From the NCBI GenBank assembly GCA_024233085.1, contig JACKQC010000013.1:1-64000 (forward strand): a stretch of DNA of 64,000 nt, given 5' to 3'. The position numbers were made by a program, and so were the translations under genes. This document shows, one piece after another, positions 16,099 through 24,642 of this stretch (positions within the stretch are counted from its first letter, which is position 1; each line of letters opens with the position of its first letter). The notes beneath the pieces were generated by a model. The model had not been told where the DNA came from. It ran no database searches and saw nothing but the letters and a program-made list of their open reading frames with translations. This stretch comes from Akkermansiaceae bacterium (GTDB taxonomy: Bacteria; Verrucomicrobiota; Verrucomicrobiia; Verrucomicrobiales; DEV007).

Positions 16099-17388
16099 CT
16101 ATCCATCTCGGCGCGCGGTGACGCGCGAGCCGTCGCGAACGTGATCGCCGGGATGCAGAATGACCCGGTCGCCGGGACGGGCGCCCGCGAGGACTTCCGC
16201 CTCGATGCCGTTGTGCTGGCCGATTTCGACTTGGTGAGACCGCGCCACTCCGTTTTCGACGGTGTAGAGCGCCCATTTCTCGCCCTGTCGGAACAGGGCG
16301 CCCGCCGGCACTTTCGCGACGGCGTCGCTCTCCCACACCACGATGCGGGCCTCGATCCGGTAGGCGTCGCCGAGGGCGGGGTGGATGTTCGATGAGGGGC
16401 CCGGATTGTCACTCTTGCCCTCATTCAACCCTGTTGGGTCACCGACCATACCCTGTTGGGTCGGGGCGGATTCGGCGGCGAAATCGGCGTAGATCCAGAC
16501 CCGCTGCTCGTCGACGCCGAGGGATGAGACTTTGGTGAAAGCCGAGGGCTCGACCCGGCGCACATAGGCGAGAAGGGACTCTTCGCCCCCCCAGTGCTCG
16601 ACCAGGACGCGCTGGCCGGGCCGGATTTTCACCGCATCCTGCGAGAGGACGTCGACGCGGAGTTCCAGGTCGGTCGGATCGCCGATTTCGAGAATACGCT
16701 CGGCGGCGGGGACGAGGGTGCTGCTTTCCTGAAAGCGCCGCAGGACGACGCCGTCGATGGGCGATTCGATGCGGAACTGGCGGCCGGCGACTTCGGTCGA
16801 TTCGGTGAGATTTTGCGAGTGAATCAGCGCCGCCCGCGCCTGGGCGAGGTCGAATTTGGCGATCTCGACGCCCGATTGGGCGGCCGCGACATTGCCGCGG
16901 GCGACGCGCAGCGCGTATTCGGTGTCTTCGAGATTCGGCTGGGAAATGTCGCCCTGCTCGAAGCGGCCGAGGTCGCGTTTGTGGTAGCGCTCGGCCTTTT
17001 CCAGATCGGCGGCGGCGATTTCGAGCTGGCTGGCGGCCCGCTGGTGGGCGGCCTCGGCGGCGCTGACGCGGGCTTCGGCCTCGGCCTTCGAGCGGGCGTC
17101 GAGCAGGCCCGGCTCGCCCGGATCGATCACCGCGAGCGTGTCCCCGCGTCGGATGGTGTCGCCCGGTTCGAGTTCCACCCGCAGCAGCCGCCCGGTGAGG
17201 GGCGCGGAGATGAGGTAGGGCTCGCGGATGCGCGTTTCGCCGTCCTCGTCCACGGTGACGGCGAGCGGCCCGGTGACGACTTCCGCCAAGTCGGCCTCCG
17301 TCGGTTGGGGGCGTACTTTCCAGGCGGCAAGGCCGGCCAGGGCGAGGATGGCGGCGATCCAGAGGGTTTTCCTGCGGTTGGCTTTCAT
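16099..17388 (-). CDS. HlyD/RND-type membrane fusion protein with in-frame repeat insertion
   Basis: 429 residues. An N-terminal membrane anchor (TLWIAAILALAGLAAW) is followed by a barrel-sandwich/lipoyl half (SAPLTGRLLRVELEPGDTIRRGD), a long helical hairpin rich in Ala/Glu (about residues 95-205), the second lipoyl half (IESPIDGVVLRRFQESS) and the beta-barrel domain. It is the periplasmic adaptor for the permease and ATPase encoded immediately upstream. Residues of about 309-323 (TQQGMVGDPTGLNEG) are encoded by copy 3 of the 41-nt repeat and interrupt the region between VWIYADFAAESA and the following ALGDAYRIEARI strand. The reading frame stays open on both sides, so the protein may still be functional with an extra surface loop. 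Substrate unknown; DevBCA- and MacAB-type systems export lipids, peptides or drugs. Confidence 0.88.
   Translation of the reverse strand: MKANRRKTLWIAAILALAGLAAWKVRPQPTEADLAEVVTGPLAVTVDEDGETRIREPYLISAPLTGRLLRVELEPGDTIRRGDTLAVIDPGEPGLLDARSKAEAEARVSAAEAAHQRAASQLEIAAADLEKAERYHKRDLGRFEQGDISQPNLEDTEYALRVARGNVAAAQSGVEIAKFDLAQARAALIHSQNLTESTEVAGRQFRIESPIDGVVLRRFQESSTLVPAAERILEIGDPTDLELRVDVLSQDAVKIRPGQRVLVEHWGGEESLLAYVRRVEPSAFTKVSSLGVDEQRVWIYADFAAESAPTQQGMVGDPTGLNEGKSDNPGPSSNIHPALGDAYRIEARIVVWESDAVAKVPAGALFRQGEKWALYTVENGVARSHQVEIGQHNGIEAEVLAGARPGDRVILHPGDHVRDGSRVTARRDG
16422..16462. repeat. 41-nt double-palindrome repeat, copy 3, inside the HlyD-type gene
   Basis: Both units have centre CCT on the plus strand (direct arrangement), spacer ACC; the first unit starts CATTCAAC. 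It lies within the coding sequence and is translated as TQQGMVGDPTGLN on the minus strand. Confidence 0.95.
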
Positions 17389-17406
17389 GGGCGGAGGAAT
17401 GGGAAT

Positions 17407-19770
17407 TTATTCGCGGGATTTCAGCACGGCGACCAGGTCGAGGCGGTCGATGCCGCGCCGCACAATGAGGCCGGAAACGATGGCGGCGACGATCACGGTG
17501 ACCGCGGCGAAGGCGAAAGTCGAGTCGTCGAGCCGGAAGGGGATGCGGTACATCTCGGTCTCCATGGCCAGCGCGATGAAGCGGCACAGACCGTAACCGA
17601 TGGCGAATCCGAGGGGGATGGCGACAAGGGTGAGAAAACCCAGCTCGCCGAGGAGGATGGCCGAGGTCTCGGCGCGAGTGAAGCCGATGACGCGCAGCGT
17701 GGCCAGTTCCCGGCCGCGCTCGGACAGGGAGACCCGGGCGCTGTTGTAAACCACGCCAAAGGCGATCACGCAGGCGAAGGCGACATTGAACAGGCGCATC
17801 TGGAGCAGGTTTTCCGCGAAGGTGTCGAGAAAGGCTTCGATGGCCACTTTTTGCAGCGACACCCCGGCGACCGCGGGGGCGCGTTTCAGTTCGCGAAAGA
17901 CGCCGCCCGCCTTGTCCGCCGTGACGGCGAGGTAGGCGCCGGAAATCGACGGCCCCTCGCGCATCAGGGCATTCAGTTCCGCGAGATCCATGTAGGCGGC
18001 GATGCCGGAAAAATCCTCGACCAGCGCCCCCACCGGCACGCGCCGAGTCGGGCGCTCGCCTTCGAGCACTTCGATCTCGACCGTGTCTCCCGGGTCGACG
18101 TGGAGGATTTTCGCCAACTGAGCCGACAGCAGCACGCCCGCGCCGGGAAGGTCGACAACGCGCTCCCGCGTGTCGATGAGCCGGTAAAGGTCGCGCTCCG
18201 GACCGAGCCCCCGCACCGCTGTCTGCCGGGAGTATTGTCCGTTCCGAACGCGAACGGGCACGGCGCGAAACGGCTCCGCGCGCGTCACGCCTCGCAGATG
18301 GCGCAGGTCCTCCAGCGCGCGCACCGGCCGGGCATCGTGGAAGGTCACGGTGGCGTCCTGCCTTTCCTGAATGCCGAACTGAACGGCGACGAGGTAATCG
18401 ATGGCGTCCTTTCCGAAATTTCCCACGACCAGGATCGCGCACGAGAAGGCGATCCCGACGGCGGTGAGGGCGGCCTTGAGCGGGCGGCGGCTGAGTTCCC
18501 TGAGGATCATTCGCGGCGCCTGCGCCAGCCATCGGTGCCAGCCGAGCCGTTCCACGAGCGAGGGCCGATACACCGGGGGCGGCTCCGGACGCATCGCCTC
18601 GGCGGGCGGGATTCTGACCGCCTGCCGGACACCCGCGGCGACTCCGGCGATGCCGATGGCGAAACTCAACGCCGCCCCGAGGACGAAGGTCGCGAAATCC
18701 GGGCGATAACCGGCGTTCGGGAACCGGTAAAAGGCGGCGTACATCGCGGTCATCGATTTCCCCATGAAAGCGCCGAGGGCAAAGCCCAGCAGGGTGCCGA
18801 GGGCGACGATGGCGATGGCGTAGCCGGCATAGTGGAGGGCGATTTCCCGGTTGGCGTATCCGAAGGCCTTGAGCGCGGCGATTTGTTCCCGCTGCAGGCT
18901 AAGCAGGCGCCGAATGGCCACACTCAGGAGGAAGGCCGCCACGCCGAGGAAAATCGACGGCGGCACCAGGCTCATGATCCGAAGCTGGGCCAGCTCGTCC
19001 GAGATGAAACGGTGGGACAAGTGCTGATCCCGACCGTTGGCCCCGAGCCCGCCGTGGGGCGCGAGCAGGCGGTCGAGCCGCCGGATGACTTCGGCCTCGT
19101 TCGCGCCCGGCATCAGGGACAGCGTCAGGTCGTTGAAGGCGCCCTCCATCGTGAAAGCCGACGCCAACTGGCGGCGCGGCATCCAGAAAATCCCGAAGCG
19201 TTTGTCGTCGGGAAACAGGCTGCCCGGCTGGATGGTGGTGAGGTATTCGGGCGAGAGCCCGACACCGGTGATCGTCAGGGTTTGCAGCCGGCCGTTCAGC
19301 ACGGCCTCGAAGGAATCCCCGGGCCGGAATCCGTGCGCCGAGACAAAGGCCTCCTCGGCCAGGACCTCGCCTCCGCGGTTCGGGTCGGGAAAACGACCGC
19401 TTTTCAGGTAAGGCAGATTCAGATTCGGCTCGCCCCGGTCGGGAAGGGAGACCAGCTTGCCGACCGCCGGCTCGTCCAGGCCCGGGATATCGAGCGTGAC
19501 GCCCTCGACGACTCGGCTGTCTACGGCGGCGACCCCGGGAATCTCGGCCGCCCGGCGGGCGATGGCCTCGGGCGCGCGGTTCAGCCCGGTGAAAACGTCC
19601 GCGAACCGGCTGCGGTCGTAGTAGGTCGCGCGCGCCGATTTCAGCGAGTAGAGCGTCGTGCGCGCCCCGATGAAGACCGCCAGTCCGCAGCCGATCACGG
19701 CCGCGATGGCGACCGCCTGACCCTTCATGTGGGACAGATCTCGGAGCAGTTTACGGTTCAGGGCGCGCAT
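17407..19770 (-). CDS. FtsX-family ABC transporter permease, duplicated
   Basis: 787 residues. It has a first transmembrane helix near the N-terminus (AVAIAAVIGCGLAVFIGA), a large extracytoplasmic MacB-PCD-like domain, a three-helix FtsX module (about residues 265-390, with QREQIAALKAFGYANREI), a second N-terminal-type helix (ALTAVGIAFSCAILVVG), a second extracytoplasmic domain and a final FtsX module (SERGRELATLRVIGFTRAE). This duplicated architecture is that of the large single-chain permeases partnered with LolD/MacB-type ATPases. The ATPase gene is 4 nt upstream and the adaptor gene 18 nt downstream, so the three form one operon. Probable role: ATP-driven extrusion of a periplasmic or membrane substrate through the adaptor; substrate unknown. 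Confidence 0.93.
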   Translation of the reverse strand: MRALNRKLLRDLSHMKGQAVAIAAVIGCGLAVFIGARTTLYSLKSARATYYDRSRFADVFTGLNRAPEAIARRAAEIPGVAAVDSRVVEGVTLDIPGLDEPAVGKLVSLPDRGEPNLNLPYLKSGRFPDPNRGGEVLAEEAFVSAHGFRPGDSFEAVLNGRLQTLTITGVGLSPEYLTTIQPGSLFPDDKRFGIFWMPRRQLASAFTMEGAFNDLTLSLMPGANEAEVIRRLDRLLAPHGGLGANGRDQHLSHRFISDELAQLRIMSLVPPSIFLGVAAFLLSVAIRRLLSLQREQIAALKAFGYANREIALHYAGYAIAIVALGTLLGFALGAFMGKSMTAMYAAFYRFPNAGYRPDFATFVLGAALSFAIGIAGVAAGVRQAVRIPPAEAMRPEPPPVYRPSLVERLGWHRWLAQAPRMILRELSRRPLKAALTAVGIAFSCAILVVGNFGKDAIDYLVAVQFGIQERQDATVTFHDARPVRALEDLRHLRGVTRAEPFRAVPVRVRNGQYSRQTAVRGLGPERDLYRLIDTRERVVDLPGAGVLLSAQLAKILHVDPGDTVEIEVLEGERPTRRVPVGALVEDFSGIAAYMDLAELNALMREGPSISGAYLAVTADKAGGVFRELKRAPAVAGVSLQKVAIEAFLDTFAENLLQMRLFNVAFACVIAFGVVYNSARVSLSERGRELATLRVIGFTRAETSAILLGELGFLTLVAIPLGFAIGYGLCRFIALAMETEMYRIPFRLDDSTFAFAAVTVIVAAIVSGLIVRRGIDRLDLVAVLKSRE

Positions 19771-19774
19771 GGGC

Positions 19775-20497
19775 CTACCAAATGAGATCGGACGCCGAGC
19801 GGCGCGTGGTGTTTGTCTCCACCGACTCGATCTGACCGTCCGAGACGCGGATGACCCGGTGCGCCATGTCGGCGATCACGGCGTTATGGGTGATGACCGC
19901 CGTGGTGGTGCCGAGTTCGCGGTTCACGGACTCGAGGGCTTCGAGGACCCTGGCGCCGGTGTTCAGGTCCAGCGCGCCGGTCGGCTCGTCGCAGAGGAGC
20001 ACGTCGGGCCGCTTCGCGATGGCCCGTGCGATCGCCACCCGCTGTTGTTCGCCGCCGGAGAGCTGGGAGGGAAAATGATCGAGCCGTCCCCCGAGGCCGA
20101 CCAGTTCGAGCGCGTCGGCGGGATTCATCGGGTTCGGGGCGATTTCGGTGACCAGCGCGACATTTTCCCGCGCGGTGAGGCTGGGGATCAGGTTGTAGAA
20201 TTGAAACACGAACCCGACGTGGTTGCGGCGATAGCGCGTCAGTTCCGCCTCGGAAAAGCGGGACATGGCCCGGTCCCGGTAGAAGACTTCCCCGTCGGTG
20301 GGCACGTCGAGCCCGCCCAGGATGTTCAGCAGCGTCGATTTTCCGCTGCCCGACCGTCCCAGCAGCACGATCAGCTCGCCCTCGAGAAGCTGGATGTCCA
20401 CCCCGCGCAGCGCGTGAACGGAGACCTCGCCCATGTGGTACACCTTCGTGACGCCGCGCGTTTCGAAGACGATCGAAGGAGCCGGGGAATCGGACAT
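19775..20497 (-). CDS. ABC transporter ATP-binding protein, LolD/MacB type
   Basis: 240 residues. Walker A GRSGSGKST, Q-loop in FVFQFYNLIPSLTARENV, signature LSGGEQQRVAIARA, Walker B VLLCDEPTGALD and the switch histidine in AVITHN are all intact. The FYNLIP segment and length are typical of the MacB/LolD/DevA subfamily that energises FtsX-type permeases by mechanotransmission. It is the first gene of the minus-strand operon with the permease (4-nt gap) and the HlyD-type adaptor. Confidence 0.95.
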   Translation of the reverse strand: MSDSPAPSIVFETRGVTKVYHMGEVSVHALRGVDIQLLEGELIVLLGRSGSGKSTLLNILGGLDVPTDGEVFYRDRAMSRFSEAELTRYRRNHVGFVFQFYNLIPSLTARENVALVTEIAPNPMNPADALELVGLGGRLDHFPSQLSGGEQQRVAIARAIAKRPDVLLCDEPTGALDLNTGARVLEALESVNRELGTTTAVITHNAVIADMAHRVIRVSDGQIESVETNTTRRSASDLIW

Positions 20498-20602
20498 GGC
20501 GACACGGGCAGGCGAGGGCCGCCGGTTGGCGACCCGGAACCATATCCCGAAAACGGTGCAATCCCAAACCGAACCCGGCGGATTCCGGCCCCGAAGGCCC
20601 GG

Positions 20603-23600
20603 TCACTGCCCGAAACACATCACCTTCCCGTCGGTCGTGGTGAGGAAGAGGCGTCCGCCGGCCGCGGCCATGGCGTCCCAGGCGGGCGGGCAGGGAAGCT
20701 CGATATCCTGAATGGTCGCGCCGTCGGCGGCGTTCACGGCTCGGAGAATGGCGCCTCGCTCGCCGGCGAGCGCGGCATCCTGTTCAGCGAGAAGTTTCCG
20801 CACCTCGGGATCGCCCTCGACGAGTTCCTGAAAGGTTTCCTCCTCGTTCATCACGTCGGGCGGACCGGCGACAAAGATGGCGTCGCCCGTTTTGACCATG
20901 GCGCGGGCGATGAGGGGAATGTCCTGAGTCCAGTTGAACTGGACAAGCGTCCCGGCGGGTCCGGCATTGCCGCCCTTTCCGCCGCCGGCAAACTCCATGG
21001 CGCCGCCGCGCCGGCCTTCTTTGACGGGGGTGACGGCGCCGCTGAGGGTGCCGTGGTTTTGCTGGCCGGAGGCGTCCTGGGCGTCGCCCTCGTCGAAGCT
21101 GAGGGAAAGCACGGTCTGGGCGTTGGCCGGGGCGGCGGGCTCGCCCGCGGCGCTGGCGGCGATCTCGGCGTCGCTGAGTTCGCCGACGTGGAGTTTCACC
21201 TCGTCGATCAGTCCCTGAAAGGCGAATGTCTGCGGGTAGTCGCCGACGGAACCGCTCTGGTCGACGCCGATTTCCAGAAGTTGGGCGGGATCGACGTCAA
21301 TGAGACCATTTTTGGAGGGGCCCTCGATGGCGAGCCGTCCGTTGACGTACAGCTTGAGGGTGGCGTCTTGAGTCAGGACGCCGACAAGGTGGTTCCAATC
21401 GCGATTCAGCGGTTGCTGGGCGCCGACCTGAGAGACCTCCTTTTTCACCCGGACAGCGAAGGCGGGCTTGCCGGCCTGTTCGAAGAGGGCGAACCCGGCG
21501 TTGGGGCCGCCGCGCGAGACAATGACGCCGTCTTTGCCGTCGGCCTTCACCCAGGCCTCGATGGCAAGAGCCTTGCCGGAGGGATCGAGGGAGGCGGCCT
21601 TCTCGAAAGTAATCATCGAGGCGCCGGAGGCGGATTTCGCCTTGCCCTTGCCTTTGGCTTTTCCTTTCCCTTTCGGAGCTTCGGGCGCGTTGCCGCGCCG
21701 GGTGTCCTTGTCGGTGATGTCGGCGGGGGACAGCGCGCCTTCGGGGGCCTCGATCGGGGCGGAAAACAACTGATGCTCCATGGTGGTGGTCCATTTCAGA
21801 TACTCCGGCTTGCGGCCGAAGCCGTAGACCTTCTGGTCGTCGAAGACGATGATTCGCCCGCCGGGGGTGTTCTTGGCCGCCTGGTAGTAGCCGTTGTGAC
21901 CGCCGGAGAAACTCTTGCCATACACCCAGTAGCTGCGGTGGAACCACTCCTGGTCGAGGAAACTCATCGGGGCGAAAAGGTGACGTCCGTCGCCGGCCTG
22001 CACGGCGGCATTGGTGGGGGCGTCGCCGGAGTTCGGTCCGATGTTGAGCCGGTTGCCGTCGAGATCGAACTGCTGGGACTTCATGTAAACGTAGCCGCCC
22101 GAGGCGCTGAGGATGTCGGGCAGTCCGACGGGCATCTGCAGGGTCTGGAGGCGGTTCTGGATGTTTTCGCCGGTCTCGGGATCTTTGTCGTCGATCGTGG
22201 TCTCCCCGATCACTTCGCCGGTTTTCGGCGCGATGCGATACATCCGCAGGCCGCCGTCGAGGAAATTCGAGCGGCCCGCCACCGCGTAGATCACTCCGTT
22301 TTCGATCAGCACGTTGCCATGGACCGGCCACGTCGATTCCAATTGCTCGAAGGCCATCATGCGGCGGTCCTGTGGGGCGGCGCGGAAACGCCAGGCCAGT
22401 TCGCCGTCGGTGGCGCGCAGGCAATAGATCCACCCGTCGGCGGAGCCGAAAATCGCCGCGCCATGGTGAATCGTCGGCGGCGAATCGACGCGTCCGCCCG
22501 CCGTGAAGCTCCAGACCTTTTCGCCCGACCGCGCGTCGAGAGCGTGGACGGTGTGCTGATCGATCTGGGCGACGAAGGCGAGGCCGTCGGCGATGACCAC
22601 GCTGCTGAGTCGCCCGCCGAGGTCGGCGGTCCAGGAAGACTTCAGTTTGGCGGCGTCGACCCGGTGTCCGGTGGCGCCGCTGCGGGTGTTGTCATGGCGG
22701 TAGGTGGGCCAGTCGTCCTCCGACTCCGCGCGATCGGTCGGCACGGCGCCGTAGGCGGAGCCTTTTTCGAGGCGTTCGGCGGTGGGATCGGGGGCGATGT
22801 CGGACGGATCGGCGGGCTCCGGGGCCAGGGCGTTGAACCCGTAGAGTTTCGCCTCGGGATAGCAGGCGCAGTTGTGCGGCGGGGCGTAGGTCAGGCCGTT
22901 GCAGGGCATCACCCCGTAGAGGCAGCCGCCGCGCACCCAGTGATGGATTTCCCAGTCCTTCGAAGCCATGTCGACGAACTCGATCCCGGTCCGGGAGGGC
23001 ATGATGTATTTGTCGGTCGCTTTGGCGATGTAACAGCGGTGGTGAAACCAGTAGGTCTCCACATTTGGCGGAAATTCGACCTCGACCTCTCCAGTTTTCA
23101 GGCTGCGCCCGTAAAAGATGCCGTCGTCCCCGCCGCTGGTCAGCGCGGCGGACCAGACCTTGCCCTGGGCGACGATGAGATCCTCCGGCGACTGGTAGCC
23201 GCCCCTGGCGTGGGGCGCCGTCCACAGTTCCTTGCCGTCGGCGGCGGTGTAGGCGTGCATGTTGCGGTCGCCGCCGGCGAAGAGGACGAGGTTGTCCGTC
23301 ACCACGAGCTTCGGACCGAAGTTGAAATTCACCACGTTGACCCGGTCGGCCTTGCCGGCTTCCCAGATCACGTCGCCAGTGTCGCCGTCGAGCGCCACCA
23401 CCTTCTCGCCGTCGTGGTAAAACATCCGTTTCCCGTCGGAGGCGAGCGTGAGCGGCGAGACGCGCTGGACCTTGTTCCACTTCGGCGCGCCGGTTTCGGC
23501 GTCGAAGGCCATGATGACCCGGGGGACCTCGTTCCAGGAATATTCGGTGCGCACCCGGGCCTGGTCGCCGGTGTTGTGCAGCGGCAGGTAGTTTTTCAGT

Positions 23601-24589
23601 TCGCGTTCCTCCTTCATCACGATGGCGTAAACGGTGCCGCCGGCCACGATCAGCTCCTCCGCGCCGCCGGAGCCCTCCAGGTCGCGGATCGTCTCGCCGG
23701 TGGCGCCGTCGAGAATGGAGATCGGCGCCACGATGCCGAGAGTGGTGAAAACCTTGTCGTCCACCGCGACCAGCCGGCGCGCGAGTTGGGTGGGACCGCT
23801 TTTCAACGGCCAGAGGTGGGGGCTCCATTCCGAGATCGGCCGGCGCCACAGTTCCGTGCCGTTGAAGGCGTCCCGCGCGATAACCGTCCACTTCGGCGGA
23901 AGCTGGATCGAGATGCGCGAGCCCTCGTCCATGATGTAGAAAAGGCGTCCCTTCGTCGAGACCAGCGCGCTCATGCTGGCCATGCGGTCGTGGTGCCGCG
24001 ACCAGCGGGGGCTGCCGACCCACTTCATCCGGCGCGGCGGGCCGACGACCGAGTCGTGGGCCACGGCGTTGCCGCCCGCGTCGTGCAGGTAGTGGGTCCA
24101 CTCGTCGATCTCTTTCGGCCAGGGTTTTTCGATCTTCGTCCAGTCGCCGCCGGGCGTGCGAAGGTAGGCGACGCCGAGCGGCGCGAGCACCCGCCGGATT
24201 TCGTCCTCCGATACCCAGTTCGCGGCCGCGTCCGAGTCGGCCACGACGAGGTTCACAGTGCCCTCGGTGTAGGGGAGTTTCTTTCCGTCCAGGCGGTCGA
24301 TGCTCACCTTGCCGTAGACGCCCTTGGCGAGCAGGGTTTCCCGCGCGGAGGCGACCTTGGCGGCGTCGGTGTCGAGCCCGTGCACGACGTAGCTGTCGCT
24401 CGCCTTCAGCGCGGCGGTCAGTTCGCCGTCACCCGAGCCCAGATGCACCACAAAGCCGCCTTTGACGCCGGTCGCCTCGAAAATAGCGGCCGCCGTGTCG
24501 TCGGCCGGCGCCGCGATCGCCCCTCGGGGATTCGAAAAACAAAGGCCCGCCGCGAGCAGGAAGGAGAAAAGGGAAATCCGCTGTTTCAT
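20603..24589 (-). CDS. large secreted PQQ-propeller protein with methyltransferase-like and LamG domains
   Basis: 1328 residues. Signal peptide MKQRISLFSFLLAAGLCFS. Residues of about 35-150 resemble a class I methyltransferase fold (VVHLGSGDGELTAALKAS, HGLDTDAAKVASARE), possibly non-catalytic. From about residue 170 to 950 there are repeated blades of a PQQ-type beta-propeller (LDGDTGDVIWEAGK, YTAADGKELWTAP, LDARSGEKVWSFTAGGRVDS, LRATDGELAWRF). A Lys/Gly-rich linker (GKGKAKGKGKAKSASG, about residues 970-985) leads to a LamG/concanavalin-type domain (IEAWVKADGKDGVIVSRGG, LIDEVKLHVGELSDAEI), and a last propeller-like blade ends MAAAGGRLFLTTTDGKVMCFGQ. Proteins of this architecture are abundant in Planctomycetes and Verrucomicrobia; none has a known function to my knowledge. 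Extracytoplasmic. It is about 100 nt from the ABC operon and transcribed in the same direction. Confidence 0.85.
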   Translation of the reverse strand: MKQRISLFSFLLAAGLCFSNPRGAIAAPADDTAAAIFEATGVKGGFVVHLGSGDGELTAALKASDSYVVHGLDTDAAKVASARETLLAKGVYGKVSIDRLDGKKLPYTEGTVNLVVADSDAAANWVSEDEIRRVLAPLGVAYLRTPGGDWTKIEKPWPKEIDEWTHYLHDAGGNAVAHDSVVGPPRRMKWVGSPRWSRHHDRMASMSALVSTKGRLFYIMDEGSRISIQLPPKWTVIARDAFNGTELWRRPISEWSPHLWPLKSGPTQLARRLVAVDDKVFTTLGIVAPISILDGATGETIRDLEGSGGAEELIVAGGTVYAIVMKEERELKNYLPLHNTGDQARVRTEYSWNEVPRVIMAFDAETGAPKWNKVQRVSPLTLASDGKRMFYHDGEKVVALDGDTGDVIWEAGKADRVNVVNFNFGPKLVVTDNLVLFAGGDRNMHAYTAADGKELWTAPHARGGYQSPEDLIVAQGKVWSAALTSGGDDGIFYGRSLKTGEVEVEFPPNVETYWFHHRCYIAKATDKYIMPSRTGIEFVDMASKDWEIHHWVRGGCLYGVMPCNGLTYAPPHNCACYPEAKLYGFNALAPEPADPSDIAPDPTAERLEKGSAYGAVPTDRAESEDDWPTYRHDNTRSGATGHRVDAAKLKSSWTADLGGRLSSVVIADGLAFVAQIDQHTVHALDARSGEKVWSFTAGGRVDSPPTIHHGAAIFGSADGWIYCLRATDGELAWRFRAAPQDRRMMAFEQLESTWPVHGNVLIENGVIYAVAGRSNFLDGGLRMYRIAPKTGEVIGETTIDDKDPETGENIQNRLQTLQMPVGLPDILSASGGYVYMKSQQFDLDGNRLNIGPNSGDAPTNAAVQAGDGRHLFAPMSFLDQEWFHRSYWVYGKSFSGGHNGYYQAAKNTPGGRIIVFDDQKVYGFGRKPEYLKWTTTMEHQLFSAPIEAPEGALSPADITDKDTRRGNAPEAPKGKGKAKGKGKAKSASGASMITFEKAASLDPSGKALAIEAWVKADGKDGVIVSRGGPNAGFALFEQAGKPAFAVRVKKEVSQVGAQQPLNRDWNHLVGVLTQDATLKLYVNGRLAIEGPSKNGLIDVDPAQLLEIGVDQSGSVGDYPQTFAFQGLIDEVKLHVGELSDAEIAASAAGEPAAPANAQTVLSLSFDEGDAQDASGQQNHGTLSGAVTPVKEGRRGGAMEFAGGGKGGNAGPAGTLVQFNWTQDIPLIARAMVKTGDAIFVAGPPDVMNEEETFQELVEGDPEVRKLLAEQDAALAGERGAILRAVNAADGATIQDIELPCPPAWDAMAAAGGRLFLTTTDGKVMCFGQ

Positions 24590-24642
24590 CCGGCCAGCTT
24601 AAGATGCGCGCCGCCGGTGAAAAGTGAAAAAACGCGTTCGTC

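Noticed and set aside
16594..19785. A 1063-codon plus-strand open frame opposite the HlyD and permease genes
   Set aside because: It lies opposite conserved HlyD/FtsX sequence and has no domain, so it is a shadow frame.
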